Origin: JAFAXD01 sp051985675
Lineage (GTDB): Bacteria; Pseudomonadota; Alphaproteobacteria; Rhizobiales; Xanthobacteraceae
Assembly: GCA_051985675.1 (NCBI GenBank)
Contig: JBPYFJ010000149.1
Location: 46,499 to 110,498, forward strand
Reading direction: 5' to 3'
DNA length: 64,000 bases
The notes below the pieces were generated by a model, which saw only the letters and a list, made by a program, of their open reading frames with translations, did no database searches and had not been told where the DNA came from. The stretch's first letter is position 1. Each line of letters begins with the position of its first letter. This document shows, piece after piece, positions 54,400-62,882 of this stretch. Position numbers and translations under genes: made by a program.

Positions 54400-55062
54400 T
54401 CAGTTGCCGATGCCTCCACTACGTTCCTTCATATTGATCGCTGCCAGAAATTCCTGCCGGGTTTCGGGGTGCGTGCGGAAGACGCCGAGCATCCGGCTGG
54501 TGACCATCGTTACTCCCGGTTTGTGCACACCCCTGGTGGTCATGCACTGATGCGTCGCTTCGAGCACAACGGCGACGCCGAGGGGCTTCAGCACGCTATT
54601 GATGCAACCGGCGATCTCGGCAGTCATGCGCTCCTGGATCTGCAGCCGCTTTGCATAGACGTCGACGAGCCGCGCAAGTTTCGAGATCCCGACCACGCGC
54701 GTATGCGGGAGGTAGCCGATATGCGCGCGCCCGATGATCGGGGCAAGATGATGCTCGCAGTAGGACTCGAAGCGGATATCGCGAAGCAGCACGATCTCGT
54801 CATAGTCCGCAACCTCTTCGAACGTGCGCTTGAGATAATCGCGCGGATCCTCGTCATATCCGGCGAACCACTCCTCGTAGGCGCGCACCGCTCGGGCGGG
54901 CGTGCCGCGCAGCCCTTCGCGATCCGGATCATCACCTGCCCAGCGAATGAGGGTACGCACCGCGTCCTCGGCGTCCGACCTGGACGGCCGGTTGAGCCGC
55001 GGCGGTGGGCGCGCCCCGGATCGCCGGGTGAGGCGCCGATTGAGTTTGATGACTTTACTCAT
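54400..55062 (-). CDS. folE: GTP cyclohydrolase I
   Basis: A 220-residue enzyme making 7,8-dihydroneopterin triphosphate, the first step of folate (and queuosine) synthesis. ATG at 55062 with GAGCGGA upstream. Zinc ligands and active-site residues appear in SYCEHHLAPIIG and QCMTTRGVHKPG. The N-terminal ~35 residues are Arg-rich and variable. Folate supply is relevant to the methyl-transfer chemistry suggested near 38.7 kb, but this is only a remark. Confidence 0.95.
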   Translation of the reverse strand: MSKVIKLNRRLTRRSGARPPPRLNRPSRSDAEDAVRTLIRWAGDDPDREGLRGTPARAVRAYEEWFAGYDEDPRDYLKRTFEEVADYDEIVLLRDIRFESYCEHHLAPIIGRAHIGYLPHTRVVGISKLARLVDVYAKRLQIQERMTAEIAGCINSVLKPLGVAVVLEATHQCMTTRGVHKPGVTMVTSRMLGVFRTHPETRQEFLAAINMKERSGGIGN

Positions 55063-55143
55063 GTTTCCGCTCACACCTTGGAACGGCGGAGGCGGGCAAA
55101 CGTTCCGAACGCTAGCGGTGCGTGCAAGGCGGCGTGGCGGCGC

Positions 55144-55599
55144 TCAACGGCCGGCTCCGCCCGCTCCATCGGCCGTGATGCCGACCAACGTCATCAACAG
55201 CGGCGCGTGGTGATGCCCGGTCTGCGCGCCAAAACCTGATTTGCCCGTGACCTGGACGCGCTTGCCGACCATTCGCGTCAGGTTTGAGGAAAGCCGCTGG
55301 CCGTCTTTCGCGGTACCGTCCACCAGTAACTGGACGGTGTCGATAGCCTGGCTGCTGTCGAGAAATTCATCGCCCGTCGCGCAGATCGGGGCATCCAGCT
55401 TGATGATATAGGCACGCTCGGGCTTGTCGCCCTTCTTGATGTCCTCATAGTTCGGCGGTCCGGGGAAGACCGGTTGGCTCAAAGTCCCTTGGAACGACAG
55501 GGGCCCTGTGTGCCGCACGTCGATACACGCAGCACGTGCCTGCGTTCCGATGCTCACCGCGGCGCAAACAACGATGAGGAACAACAGTTTTTGCGGCAT
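55144..55599 (-). CDS. Secreted DUF4431-like protein
   Basis: A 151-residue protein with signal peptide (cleavage after QARA, residue 23). Segments SFQGTLSQPVFPGPPNYEDIKKGD and LDAPICATGDE match the DUF4431 pattern (FPGPPNYE, PIC). It has an OB-like beta fold with two Cys (C25 and the PIC Cys) that could form a disulfide, and a C-terminal GHHHAPLLMTLVGI. Function unknown; probably periplasmic. Confidence 0.72.
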   Translation of the reverse strand: MPQKLLFLIVVCAAVSIGTQARAACIDVRHTGPLSFQGTLSQPVFPGPPNYEDIKKGDKPERAYIIKLDAPICATGDEFLDSSQAIDTVQLLVDGTAKDGQRLSSNLTRMVGKRVQVTGKSGFGAQTGHHHAPLLMTLVGITADGAGGAGR

Positions 55600-55635
55600 G
55601 CACGCGTACCTCGGCAGGTTGGACGATAGGTCGCT

Positions 55636-56613
55636 TCAGAGCCACTTCTTCCACTTGAAGAACAGATAAGGAAGAATGGCAGCCACAAGCATTAGAACAA
55701 GGCCGATCGGATAGCCGTAGGTCCAATCGAGCTCCGGCATGTGCTTGAAATTCATGCCGTAGATCGAAGCAAGCAGGGTCGGGGGCATGAACACCACCGC
55801 CGCCACCGAAAAGATCTTGATGATGTTGTTCTGCTGCAGGCTCACCATGCCGAGCATGGCATCAAGCAAGAACTGAATCTTGGTCGATATGTAGGTGGCG
55901 TGATCGGAGAGCGATTGCACGTCGCGCTGCATGCCCTTGAGGATCGCGCGCTGCTCCTTCGCCCATTTCATGGTGTCGGCTTCGTTGGCGAGGTAGAGCA
56001 GGACGCGGCCGATCGACACCAGGCTTTCGCGCACCTTCGACGTCACGTCACCCTTCTTGCCGATCGTGTGCAGAATCCGGCTGTAGTTGTTGAAGTCGCC
56101 GGCCGGCGCCTTTGGATCGAAGATGTCGCGCGAGACCTGCTCGACGTCGTTACTCATGTGCTCCAGAACGTCGGCGAGGCGGTCGATCACGGCATCAAGG
56201 ATATCCATCATGATGGTTTCGCCGGTCGCATTCGCAGGGCACGCCCGCTCGAGCCGGTGATTGGCGATGACAAACGGGCGCGGCTCGTCGTAACGAACGG
56301 TGACCAGGCGATGGCCGGCGAGAATGAAGGTGACCGGCGTGGTGGTCGGCACCTCGGTATCCTGATGGGCCATCAGTGTCGCGGTCATGTAACGGGCGCC
56401 GTTCTCGACATAGAGCCGGCTGGTAATCTCGATCTCCTGCATTTCCCGCAGCGTGGGAACCGAGATGCCGAGCGCCTGTTCGACCGCCTTGTCCTCGCTG
56501 GGCGTCGGCAGCTCGAGATCGATCCACAGCGCGTTTTCAGGAAGCGCGATGTCGGCTTCGATCTGCTTGCGCACGAGCGCGCTGCCCCGCGAGGTATAAA
56601 CTGCAAGCATCAA
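55636..56613 (-). CDS. corA: CorA-type magnesium/divalent cation transporter
   Basis: A 325-residue transporter. Long cytoplasmic domain followed by two membrane helices at the C-terminus with the signature GMN (YGMNFKHMPELDW) between them and a basic FFKWKKWL end. Start at 56613 or the adjacent Met (56610). It forms a pentameric Mg2+/Co2+/Ni2+ channel. Length is the family norm. Confidence 0.93.
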   Translation of the reverse strand: MMLAVYTSRGSALVRKQIEADIALPENALWIDLELPTPSEDKAVEQALGISVPTLREMQEIEITSRLYVENGARYMTATLMAHQDTEVPTTTPVTFILAGHRLVTVRYDEPRPFVIANHRLERACPANATGETIMMDILDAVIDRLADVLEHMSNDVEQVSRDIFDPKAPAGDFNNYSRILHTIGKKGDVTSKVRESLVSIGRVLLYLANEADTMKWAKEQRAILKGMQRDVQSLSDHATYISTKIQFLLDAMLGMVSLQQNNIIKIFSVAAVVFMPPTLLASIYGMNFKHMPELDWTYGYPIGLVLMLVAAILPYLFFKWKKWL

Positions 56614-56632
56614 CGATTCTCCGCTGGTCCAG

Positions 56633-57094
56633 CTAGCCGTAATAACGCCCGGCGGCGCCGACCACCACCGTGATCAGGCCGAGGATCAAATTGATGATTA
56701 CCAGCAATCTGATCTGATCGATGTGCTTTGCGGCCGTTGGCCACTCTGCCGCGTCGACCGCGCGGCGGAACCGCTGCCACGGCACAAAGTAGAGATGTCC
56801 ATAGATCAGCATCATCAGAATTCCCACCCCCATCATGATGTGCACATAGGCTCCGATCCGACTGAACCCGCCGAAGCCCCAGATCACCATCGCAAACCCG
56901 CTGACCAGCAGAACCGCGACGGCTGCCCAGACCCACGGAAAGAAGCGGGAAAACACGCGCTGCCAAAGCGCCAGCCGGACCGGGGGGTCGAGCGGGCCGG
57001 TGCTCGGCCGCAGCACCAACAATGCGAAGAACATGCCGCCGACCCAAATGACCGCCGCGACCACGTGGAATGCAACGCCGACCGTCAGCATCAC
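56633..57094 (-). CDS. CopD-family small integral membrane protein
   Basis: A 153-residue protein with four helices. H9 (AFHVVAAVIWVGG), H~84 (YVHIMMGVG) and H~100 (YGHLYFVPWQRF) may be haem or copper ligands, as in CopD-domain/DUF2269 proteins. It is 19 bp upstream of corA on the same strand. Annotated in relatives as copper-resistance D-like; a direct role in copper is not shown. Confidence 0.72.
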   Translation of the reverse strand: MMLTVGVAFHVVAAVIWVGGMFFALLVLRPSTGPLDPPVRLALWQRVFSRFFPWVWAAVAVLLVSGFAMVIWGFGGFSRIGAYVHIMMGVGILMMLIYGHLYFVPWQRFRRAVDAAEWPTAAKHIDQIRLLVIINLILGLITVVVGAAGRYYG

Positions 57095-57149
57095 GACTCT
57101 CCGTTAGGGTGTTGCGCTGGAAAGCGACATCTGATCATTGTTTGCTGCC

Positions 57150-58943
57150 ATGTCCAACATCAATCCCAATCCGTTTACCACCCGCCCCGAGATCGAAGGC
57201 ACCTTCGGCGTTGTCGCCTCTACCCACTGGATCGCAACCGCGGTCGGCATGGCGACGCTCGAGAAAGGCGGCAATGCCTTTGACGCTGCGGTTGCGACCG
57301 CGTTCACGCTGCAGGTCGTGGAGCCGCATCTCAACGGCCCGGGCGGCGACGTGCCGGTGCTTGTCTTCGACGTGCGCCAGGGCCGTCCCGAAGTGATCTG
57401 CGGACAGGGCGTCGCGCCGGCGGGTGCGACCATCGCCCATTACCGGGCACTCGGCCTCGACATGGTGCCGGGCACGGGACTGTTGGCCGCCTGCGTCCCG
57501 GGCACCTTCGAAACCTGGATGCTGCTGCTGCGTGACTACGGCACGCTTTGGCTCGCCGACGTGCTGACGCCTGCAATCGAATATGCCCAGAACGGTCATC
57601 CGCTGGCCGAGCGCGCCAGCGCGACAATCGCGTCGGTCGCGGAATTGTTCCGGGTCCATTGGCCGACGTCGGCGGCGATCTATCTGCCGAATAACGCCGT
57701 GCCCACGCCCACGGCGATCTTTGCCAACACGACGCTGGCACGCACCTATGCGCGGATCCTGGCGGAGGCCGAGAGCGCCGGCCGCGATCGCGTGGCGCAG
57801 ATCGAACGCGCCCGCGCGGCCTGGTCGCGGGGTTTCGTGGCGGACGCAATCGATCGGTTCTGTCGCACGCAGGCGGTCATGGATGTGTCGGGTGAGCCGC
57901 ACCGCGGCGTCCTGACCGGCGCCGACATGGCGGCGTGGCAGCCGTGCCTCGAGCAGCCGCTGACCTATGACTACGGACGCTACACGGTCTGCAAGGCCGG
58001 CGTCTGGAGCCAGGGGCCGGTGCTGCTGCAGCAGCTCGCGCTGCTGAAAGGGTTTGACCTCGATGGACTCGATCCGGCGGGCGCCGAGTTCATCCACCTG
58101 CAGGTCGAATGTGCAAAGCTCGCCTTTGCGGATCGCGAGGCCTTCTATGGCGACCCGAAGTTTGTCGAGGTGCCAATCGACATCCTGCTGTCGGATTCCT
58201 ACAACGCGCAGAGGCGCAAGCTCGTGACCGACCGTGCTTCGTTCGAGCTCCGCCCGGGCGAAGTTGCTGGATTTGGTGCCAAGGTCGGCGTGCGCCGAGC
58301 CGCAATGGCGACCCTGGCCGCCGGTGCCGGCGAGCCAACCGTCGGCCGCCTAGGCGAGGTCGTGGGCGACACCGTGCACTTCGATATCATCGATCGTGCC
58401 GGCAACATGGTGTCATCGACGCCGTCCGGCGGCTGGCTGCAGTCCTCGCCCGTGATCCCCGAGCTCGGCTTCTGTCTCGGCACGCGTGCGCAGATGTTCT
58501 GGCTCGAGGACGATCATCCGGCGTCGCTCGCGCCCGGCAAGCGTCCGCGCACGACGCTGACGCCCACCTTGGCGTTGCGCGACGGCGAACCGTACCTCGC
58601 GTGGGGGACCCCGGGCGGCGACCAGCAGGATCAGTGGACGGCGCAATTCTTTCTGCGCCACGTCCACGCGGGTCTCAACCTGCAGGAATCAATCGACGCC
58701 CCGGCCTGGCACTCGGAGCATTTCCCGATTTCGTTCTGGCCGCGCGCCGCGCGCCCGGGCGTGCTGGTGGTGGAGAGCCGCCTGACCGAGGCGACGATCA
58801 AGGCGCTGCGCGCGCGCGGACACGAGGTCGAGGTGGGGCCAGCGTGGTCCGAGGGGCGCCTGACCGCGGCGTCGAGAATAGGCCCTCGGCGACGGGCGGC
58901 GGCCAATCCGCGGGGCATGCAGGGTTATGCCGCCGGGCGCTGA
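57150..58943 (+). CDS. Gamma-glutamyltransferase-like Ntn hydrolase
   Basis: A 597-residue GGT-superfamily enzyme without a signal peptide, so cytoplasmic. ATG at 57150 (TTG at 57138 not preferred). The autocleavage Thr lies in GDTVHFDIIDRAGNMV, and TPGGDQQDQW is the Gly-Gly loop. The Arg of the DFRE-type motif that binds the gamma-glutamyl alpha-carboxylate in classical GGT is replaced: the region reads ICGQGVAPAGAT. Such GGT-like enzymes (for example HpxW oxamate amidohydrolase) use other amides. True GGT activity is doubtful. Confidence 0.85.
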   Translation: MSNINPNPFTTRPEIEGTFGVVASTHWIATAVGMATLEKGGNAFDAAVATAFTLQVVEPHLNGPGGDVPVLVFDVRQGRPEVICGQGVAPAGATIAHYRALGLDMVPGTGLLAACVPGTFETWMLLLRDYGTLWLADVLTPAIEYAQNGHPLAERASATIASVAELFRVHWPTSAAIYLPNNAVPTPTAIFANTTLARTYARILAEAESAGRDRVAQIERARAAWSRGFVADAIDRFCRTQAVMDVSGEPHRGVLTGADMAAWQPCLEQPLTYDYGRYTVCKAGVWSQGPVLLQQLALLKGFDLDGLDPAGAEFIHLQVECAKLAFADREAFYGDPKFVEVPIDILLSDSYNAQRRKLVTDRASFELRPGEVAGFGAKVGVRRAAMATLAAGAGEPTVGRLGEVVGDTVHFDIIDRAGNMVSSTPSGGWLQSSPVIPELGFCLGTRAQMFWLEDDHPASLAPGKRPRTTLTPTLALRDGEPYLAWGTPGGDQQDQWTAQFFLRHVHAGLNLQESIDAPAWHSEHFPISFWPRAARPGVLVVESRLTEATIKALRARGHEVEVGPAWSEGRLTAASRIGPRRRAAANPRGMQGYAAGR

Positions 58944-58959
58944 GTTAGCGACTGACTGG

Positions 58960-59220
58960 CTATTTTGATTTGGTATTGTTTTTACCCGGCGTGGCGCCGC
59001 GAACGTCGGCCCACGGGTCCTGTTTGGTCTCGGCGTTCGGAATCTTATCAAGCCCGGCCTTATAGGCCTTCTCGGCCTCGGCAGCCTTTTGTTCCCGCCG
59101 TTGCTTGTCTGCAGCCTGCTCGTTTTGCCCGCGCTTTCCCGCCCCGGTCAGGCCCTGGGCATGGGCCGAGAGCGTCAGCAATGCGGTTGTCACAATCACC
59201 AGGAGCACTCTCACCCGCAT
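58960..59220 (-). CDS. Small secreted charged protein
   Basis: An 86-residue protein with a signal peptide (MRVRVLLVIVTTALLTLSAHA, cleavage after residue 21) and a Lys/Glu/Ala-rich helical mature part (about 30 residues of KQRREQKAAEAEKAYKAG). It ends in DPWADVRG. This small-periplasmic-protein form is widespread in Bradyrhizobium relatives, with no assigned function. Divergent from the Bug receptor at 59338. Confidence 0.7.
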   Translation of the reverse strand: MRVRVLLVIVTTALLTLSAHAQGLTGAGKRGQNEQAADKQRREQKAAEAEKAYKAGLDKIPNAETKQDPWADVRGATPGKNNTKSK

Positions 59221-59337
59221 CCTCCATCGTTGCTGCGCCGGACGAGTGTAGTCTGCTAACGTCAAAGTCTGGAAGCATCTTGCAGGCAAAATTGGGACGC
59301 GGCGATGGCGTCGCGTCTCGCACCAGGGAGGAATGGC

Positions 59338-60321
59338 GTGTCCTTTCTGCCGGCAACCCGCGCGTGCTTGCGGCGCCGCCTGATCCTGGCCTTGCTGGTG
59401 GTTGCGAGCGCAGCGCAGGCCGCCGAGCCATTTCCCGGCCGGCCAATCCGGCTGGTGGTTGGTTTCGGGGCGGGCGGCCCGACCGACATCCCGGCACGCT
59501 TCATCGCCGAAAAACTCGGGGCGCGGCTTGGTCAGAATGTCGTGGTCGAAAACAAACCGGGCGCGGGCGGCATGCTGGCGACGCGCGATGTGCTCTCGCA
59601 GCCGGCCGACGGCCAAACGCTGCTGCTGTGCACGCACTTCGAATCGATCAACACGGTGCTCTACCGCAATCCCCAATACGCCCTGCAGGATCTCGCACCG
59701 ATTTCGCTGATTGCGAAGTACTACTATGGGCTCGGGCTATCCAACGCGATTCCCGCCGACACGTTCGAACAGTTCGTCGCATATGCAAAAGCGCATCCCG
59801 GCGAGGTCGGCTACATCTCGATCGGGATCGGCTCCGCGCAGGAGATCCTGGCGCGCCAGCTCGAGCGCCTCGCCGGCATGACGATGAACCGGATTCCTTA
59901 TCGGGGCGGCCCGCAAGTGATGCAGGACCTGTTGTCGGGCATTGTCCATTTCTATGTCGCGCCGACACTGCAAGTATTGCCGCAATACGAGAGCCGGAAG
60001 CTCAAGGTTCTCGCGGTCTCGAGCCCGCAGCGGCTCGATGTCGCCCCTGAGATTCCGACCTTGCTCGAAAAGGGAATCGACTTCGTGCGCTATGGCTGGC
60101 TCGGAATGTGCGCGCGCGCTGGGACGCCGTCGTCCATCATCGATCAGTTGAACCGCAACATCGTCGCGATCGTGGCGACGCCGGAATATCAGGCGCTGAT
60201 TGCGAAGTCGGGGTCGATGCCGATCTCGTCGTCACCCGCGGAGCTTGCCGGCGTGCTCACGCAAACCGTTGACGACGTCGCGGCGACCATCCGCGAATTC
60301 GGCATGCAGCAGGATCAGTAG
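59338..60321 (+). CDS. Bug/TctC family solute-binding protein (3)
   Basis: A 327-residue receptor. GGGAGG at about 59326-59331 is close to the GTG at 59338, which I prefer to the ATG at 59305. Signal peptide to about residue 28 (AQA|AEPFPGRP). Ligand loops GFGAGGPTDIPARFI and VENKPGAGGMLAT. Diverged from receptors 1 and 2, with YYYGLGLSNAI in the third segment. No membrane components nearby. Confidence 0.85.
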   Translation: MSFLPATRACLRRRLILALLVVASAAQAAEPFPGRPIRLVVGFGAGGPTDIPARFIAEKLGARLGQNVVVENKPGAGGMLATRDVLSQPADGQTLLLCTHFESINTVLYRNPQYALQDLAPISLIAKYYYGLGLSNAIPADTFEQFVAYAKAHPGEVGYISIGIGSAQEILARQLERLAGMTMNRIPYRGGPQVMQDLLSGIVHFYVAPTLQVLPQYESRKLKVLAVSSPQRLDVAPEIPTLLEKGIDFVRYGWLGMCARAGTPSSIIDQLNRNIVAIVATPEYQALIAKSGSMPISSSPAELAGVLTQTVDDVAATIREFGMQQDQ

Positions 60322-60331
60322 CCTTTTGTTG

Positions 60332-60380
60332 GAGCATGATCATGTCCGAAAACCGGTACCCACTTTTCGGGATCATGCTC
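60332..60380. repeat. GAGCATGATC...GATCATGCTC palindromic element
   Basis: Outer arms 60332-60341 (GAGCATGATC) and 60371-60380 pair perfectly; inside, CCGAAAA pairs with TTTTCGG around an ACCGG-containing loop. This nested palindrome is common between genes in Bradyrhizobium and Rhodopseudomonas-like genomes. It ends exactly at the stop of the leftward cupin gene and could end both convergent transcripts. Confidence 0.8.
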
Positions 60381-60838
60381 TAGCCTTTGTCGGTATGGCC
60401 CCAGATGCTCGCCCAGTCGTTGCCGGCCATGTCGGTCACGCGCCCGTCGCGATCGAAGAACTTGTTGGGCACCTGGAAGATCGCCAGCATCAGGCCACCC
60501 TCCGGGCACCAGGCCACGTGACGGCTCCCGACCTCGCGCCACACGAATTCACCGGGACCGACCTCGAGACCGGCGGCGGGCCCTTCCTTGTCGACGAGTT
60601 TGCCCTCGATCACCCAGGTCTGCTCGATCTGCACGTGCTCGTGATCCGGTAGAACGGCGCCGGGCGCAAACCGCATCAGTGCGGTAACGAGCCCGGTCTT
60701 CCGATCGAGCAGCAGGGTCTTTGCCTCGCAGCCCGGGAAGCGGGTCTTTTGCCACTCCATCTCCGCGGGCCGAACGACGTGCGAGTGCTGATCGGCGGCG
60801 GCCGAGGCCGCTGTCGGCGCTAGCGTGGCTGTTTCCAT
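60380..60838 (-). CDS. Cupin-domain protein (ChrR-like)
   Basis: A 152-residue single cupin. ATG at 60838 with GGAGG upstream. Metal motif 1 is PDHEHVQIEQTWVIEG; motif 2 is FVWREVGSRHVAWCPEGG. The double-cupin sub-form resembles ChrR anti-sigma C-terminal domains and 2,4'-dihydroxyacetophenone dioxygenases. It is 16 bp downstream of the leftward SBP gene, so likely same transcript. Activity not assignable. Confidence 0.75.
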   Translation of the reverse strand: METATLAPTAASAAADQHSHVVRPAEMEWQKTRFPGCEAKTLLLDRKTGLVTALMRFAPGAVLPDHEHVQIEQTWVIEGKLVDKEGPAAGLEVGPGEFVWREVGSRHVAWCPEGGLMLAIFQVPNKFFDRDGRVTDMAGNDWASIWGHTDKG

Positions 60839-60854
60839 TTGATCCTCCCTTGTT

Positions 60855-61685
60855 TTAGCTCGCCGGCGGTGCCACCGCGGCATCGGGCTGGTTGCTGCGC
60901 TTGAGCGCATCGGCCACGAAACCGTTCGCCTTCATCTCCTCGATGAAGGCCCCAAGGTAGCGCGCACCCGCGTCACCACGGCCCTTGGGCGTACCCATGG
61001 CCTGTCGGATCTCCATGAAGCGCCCGTCCAAGATGCGCACGTTCGGGTTGGTCTTGGCGTAGGCGACGAGCGGCTGTTTCACGCCGCCGGCCGCGTCGAG
61101 TTTATCCTTGACGAACAGCGCAATGCCATCGTCCCCGCGCACCAGGGTCGCATGCTTGAGGGTGCGCGTCAGAAAAAGGTCGTAGGCCGAGTTCCGGCTG
61201 ACCCCGATCCGAATTCCGTCGCGATCGACGTCGGCGACGCTGGCGATCTTTGAATCCTTCGGCACCATGTAGACGCCTTCGATAAGAACATAAGGCGCCG
61301 TGAACGCGATCTCATTCGCGCGCACCGGCTCGATCGCCAAAAACATCACGTCGAGCGCGCCGGTTTTGACCGCCTCGAACACCTTGCCGGCGGCGTCGAA
61401 CGGAACCAGCTCGACCGGGACGCCCAGCCGCTGGCCGAGTTCGCGTGCGAGGTCGGCGGTGATGCCTTTCGGCTGCCCAGTCGCCGGATCCTTCTGCGCC
61501 AACACCATGTTGCCGAGATTGATTGCCACGCGCAGCTTGCCGGTCGGCGCGAGGTCTTTGAGAACGTCAGGCGAAACACTGGTCATGGGCTGCCTTTGTT
61601 GCGAGGGAGGACTGGCGGTCTGCGCGAACGCCGGGGAGGCGGCGATGGCGGCGAGGATCACGGCAGCGCAAGCAATCTTGGCCAT
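60855..61685 (-). CDS. Amino-acid-type ABC transporter substrate-binding protein (SBP_bac_3)
   Basis: A 276-residue periplasmic binding protein. ATG at 61685 with GAGGAG upstream. Signal peptide ends at about residue 22 (SPAFA|QTA). The SBP_bac_3 pattern is seen in LRVAINLGNMVLAQ, GITADLARELGQRLGVPVE, and FEAVKTGALDVMFLAI. No permease or ATPase is adjacent. The cupin gene follows it, which suggests a small uptake/utilisation pair rather than a complete importer. Confidence 0.82.
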   Translation of the reverse strand: MAKIACAAVILAAIAASPAFAQTASPPSQQRQPMTSVSPDVLKDLAPTGKLRVAINLGNMVLAQKDPATGQPKGITADLARELGQRLGVPVELVPFDAAGKVFEAVKTGALDVMFLAIEPVRANEIAFTAPYVLIEGVYMVPKDSKIASVADVDRDGIRIGVSRNSAYDLFLTRTLKHATLVRGDDGIALFVKDKLDAAGGVKQPLVAYAKTNPNVRILDGRFMEIRQAMGTPKGRGDAGARYLGAFIEEMKANGFVADALKRSNQPDAAVAPPAS

Positions 61686-61807
61686 CTGCTCCTCACGCCC
61701 CGGTATGTTGCTTATCCTATCGGTCGCCGGGCCGGCGGGGCAACGGCGCATGGGCGCGTCGCGAAAAGCCGTCGTGTGGCATACATGCATGCCTCTCCGA
61801 CTCAATC

Positions 61808-61910
61808 GGGCATCCATGGTCAAAACAGCGATAAAAACCTCGTCTATTCAATATGCTGTCATGGATGCCCGGATTCGCGAAAATTGGGCATCCATGGTGG
61901 CATCCATGAT
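61808..61910. repeat. CATCCATGG element, copy 2
   Basis: GGGCATCCATGGT (61808-61820), then CATGGATGCCC (61860-61870), then GGGCATCCATG (61886-61896), then GGCATCCATG (61900-61909). Start-to-start spacing of the first CATCCATGGT (61811) to CATGGATGCCC is 49 bp against 51 bp in copy 1 at 22.95 kb, and the terminal GGCATCCA repeat is also shared. The first and second segments can pair as a long stem, or the second and third as a tight hairpin (15-base loop). It lies between divergent genes. Confidence 0.75.
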
Positions 61911-61955
61911 CACCTTTGCGATGCCGGAACGCGGCCAACCGACCGGGGCAATGTC

Positions 61956-62846
61956 ATGACGCAACGGGCGCACATTCGAACGCCGGTTCTGGATATCGCT
62001 TACGAGACCAGCGGCCCGCCGGCTGCGCCCGCGGCCGTGCTGTTGCACGGTTTCCCCTACGATCCGCGCAGTTTTGACGAGGTCGTGTCGATCCTCAACG
62101 CCGCCGGGCTTCGTACCGTCGTTCCCTACGTGCGCGGCTATGGCGGCACCCGTTTCCTTGCCGACCATACGGTACGATCAGGCCAGCAGGCCGCGTTCGC
62201 GCACGACACGCTTGATTTGCTCGATGCGCTGGACCTTGAGCACGCAATCCTCGCGGGATTCGACTGGGGTGCGCGGGCGGCCTGCATCGTCTCGGCGCTC
62301 TGGCCGGCGCGCGTACGCGCGCTCGTCACCTGCTGCGGTTATCTCATTCAGGATATTGCAAACGCTGGAAAGCCCGCCGATCCCGAACAGGAACGCCGCT
62401 TCTGGTACCAATACTACTTCAACACCGAGCGCGGCCGCGCCGGGCTCGCCGCCAACCGTGCTGCGTTCTGCCGGCTGCTCTGGCAGTTGTGGTCGCCGAC
62501 CTGGGCCTTCGACAAGGCGACCTACGCGCGCAGCGCCGCCTCGTTCGACAACCCGGATTTTGTCGACGTGGCCGTCCACTCCTACCGCCATCGCTTGGGC
62601 GCTGCGCCGGACGACCCACGCTATGCGCAAACCGAATCGCGGCTCGCCGGGTTGCCCAAGATCAGCGTCCCGACCATCACGCTCCACGGCGCGGTCGACG
62701 GCGTTATCCCGGCACGGACCTCCGAGGGCCACGCACGCCATTTCACGCAGCGTTATGAACGCCGGGTGCTTGACAACATTGGCCACAACGTCCCGCAGGA
62801 AGCGCCGCGCGCATTTGCGCAGGCGATTTTGGACCTGTCTAAATGA
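61956..62846 (+). CDS. Alpha/beta hydrolase (epoxide hydrolase-like)
   Basis: A 296-residue hydrolase. ATG at 61956. Oxyanion-hole HGFPYDPRSFDEV and nucleophile elbow AGFDWGARAA, where Asp (GFDWG) replaces the usual Ser, indicate the epoxide hydrolase / haloalkane dehalogenase branch. Catalytic His is probably in VLDNIGHNVPQEAP. A cap domain with WYQYYFNTERGRAGL lies between. No signal peptide. Substrate unknown. Confidence 0.85.
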   Translation: MTQRAHIRTPVLDIAYETSGPPAAPAAVLLHGFPYDPRSFDEVVSILNAAGLRTVVPYVRGYGGTRFLADHTVRSGQQAAFAHDTLDLLDALDLEHAILAGFDWGARAACIVSALWPARVRALVTCCGYLIQDIANAGKPADPEQERRFWYQYYFNTERGRAGLAANRAAFCRLLWQLWSPTWAFDKATYARSAASFDNPDFVDVAVHSYRHRLGAAPDDPRYAQTESRLAGLPKISVPTITLHGAVDGVIPARTSEGHARHFTQRYERRVLDNIGHNVPQEAPRAFAQAILDLSK

Positions 62847-62882
62847 GCGCGACGTCGCCGGTAGTGCTTTGAGGAGTGACTG

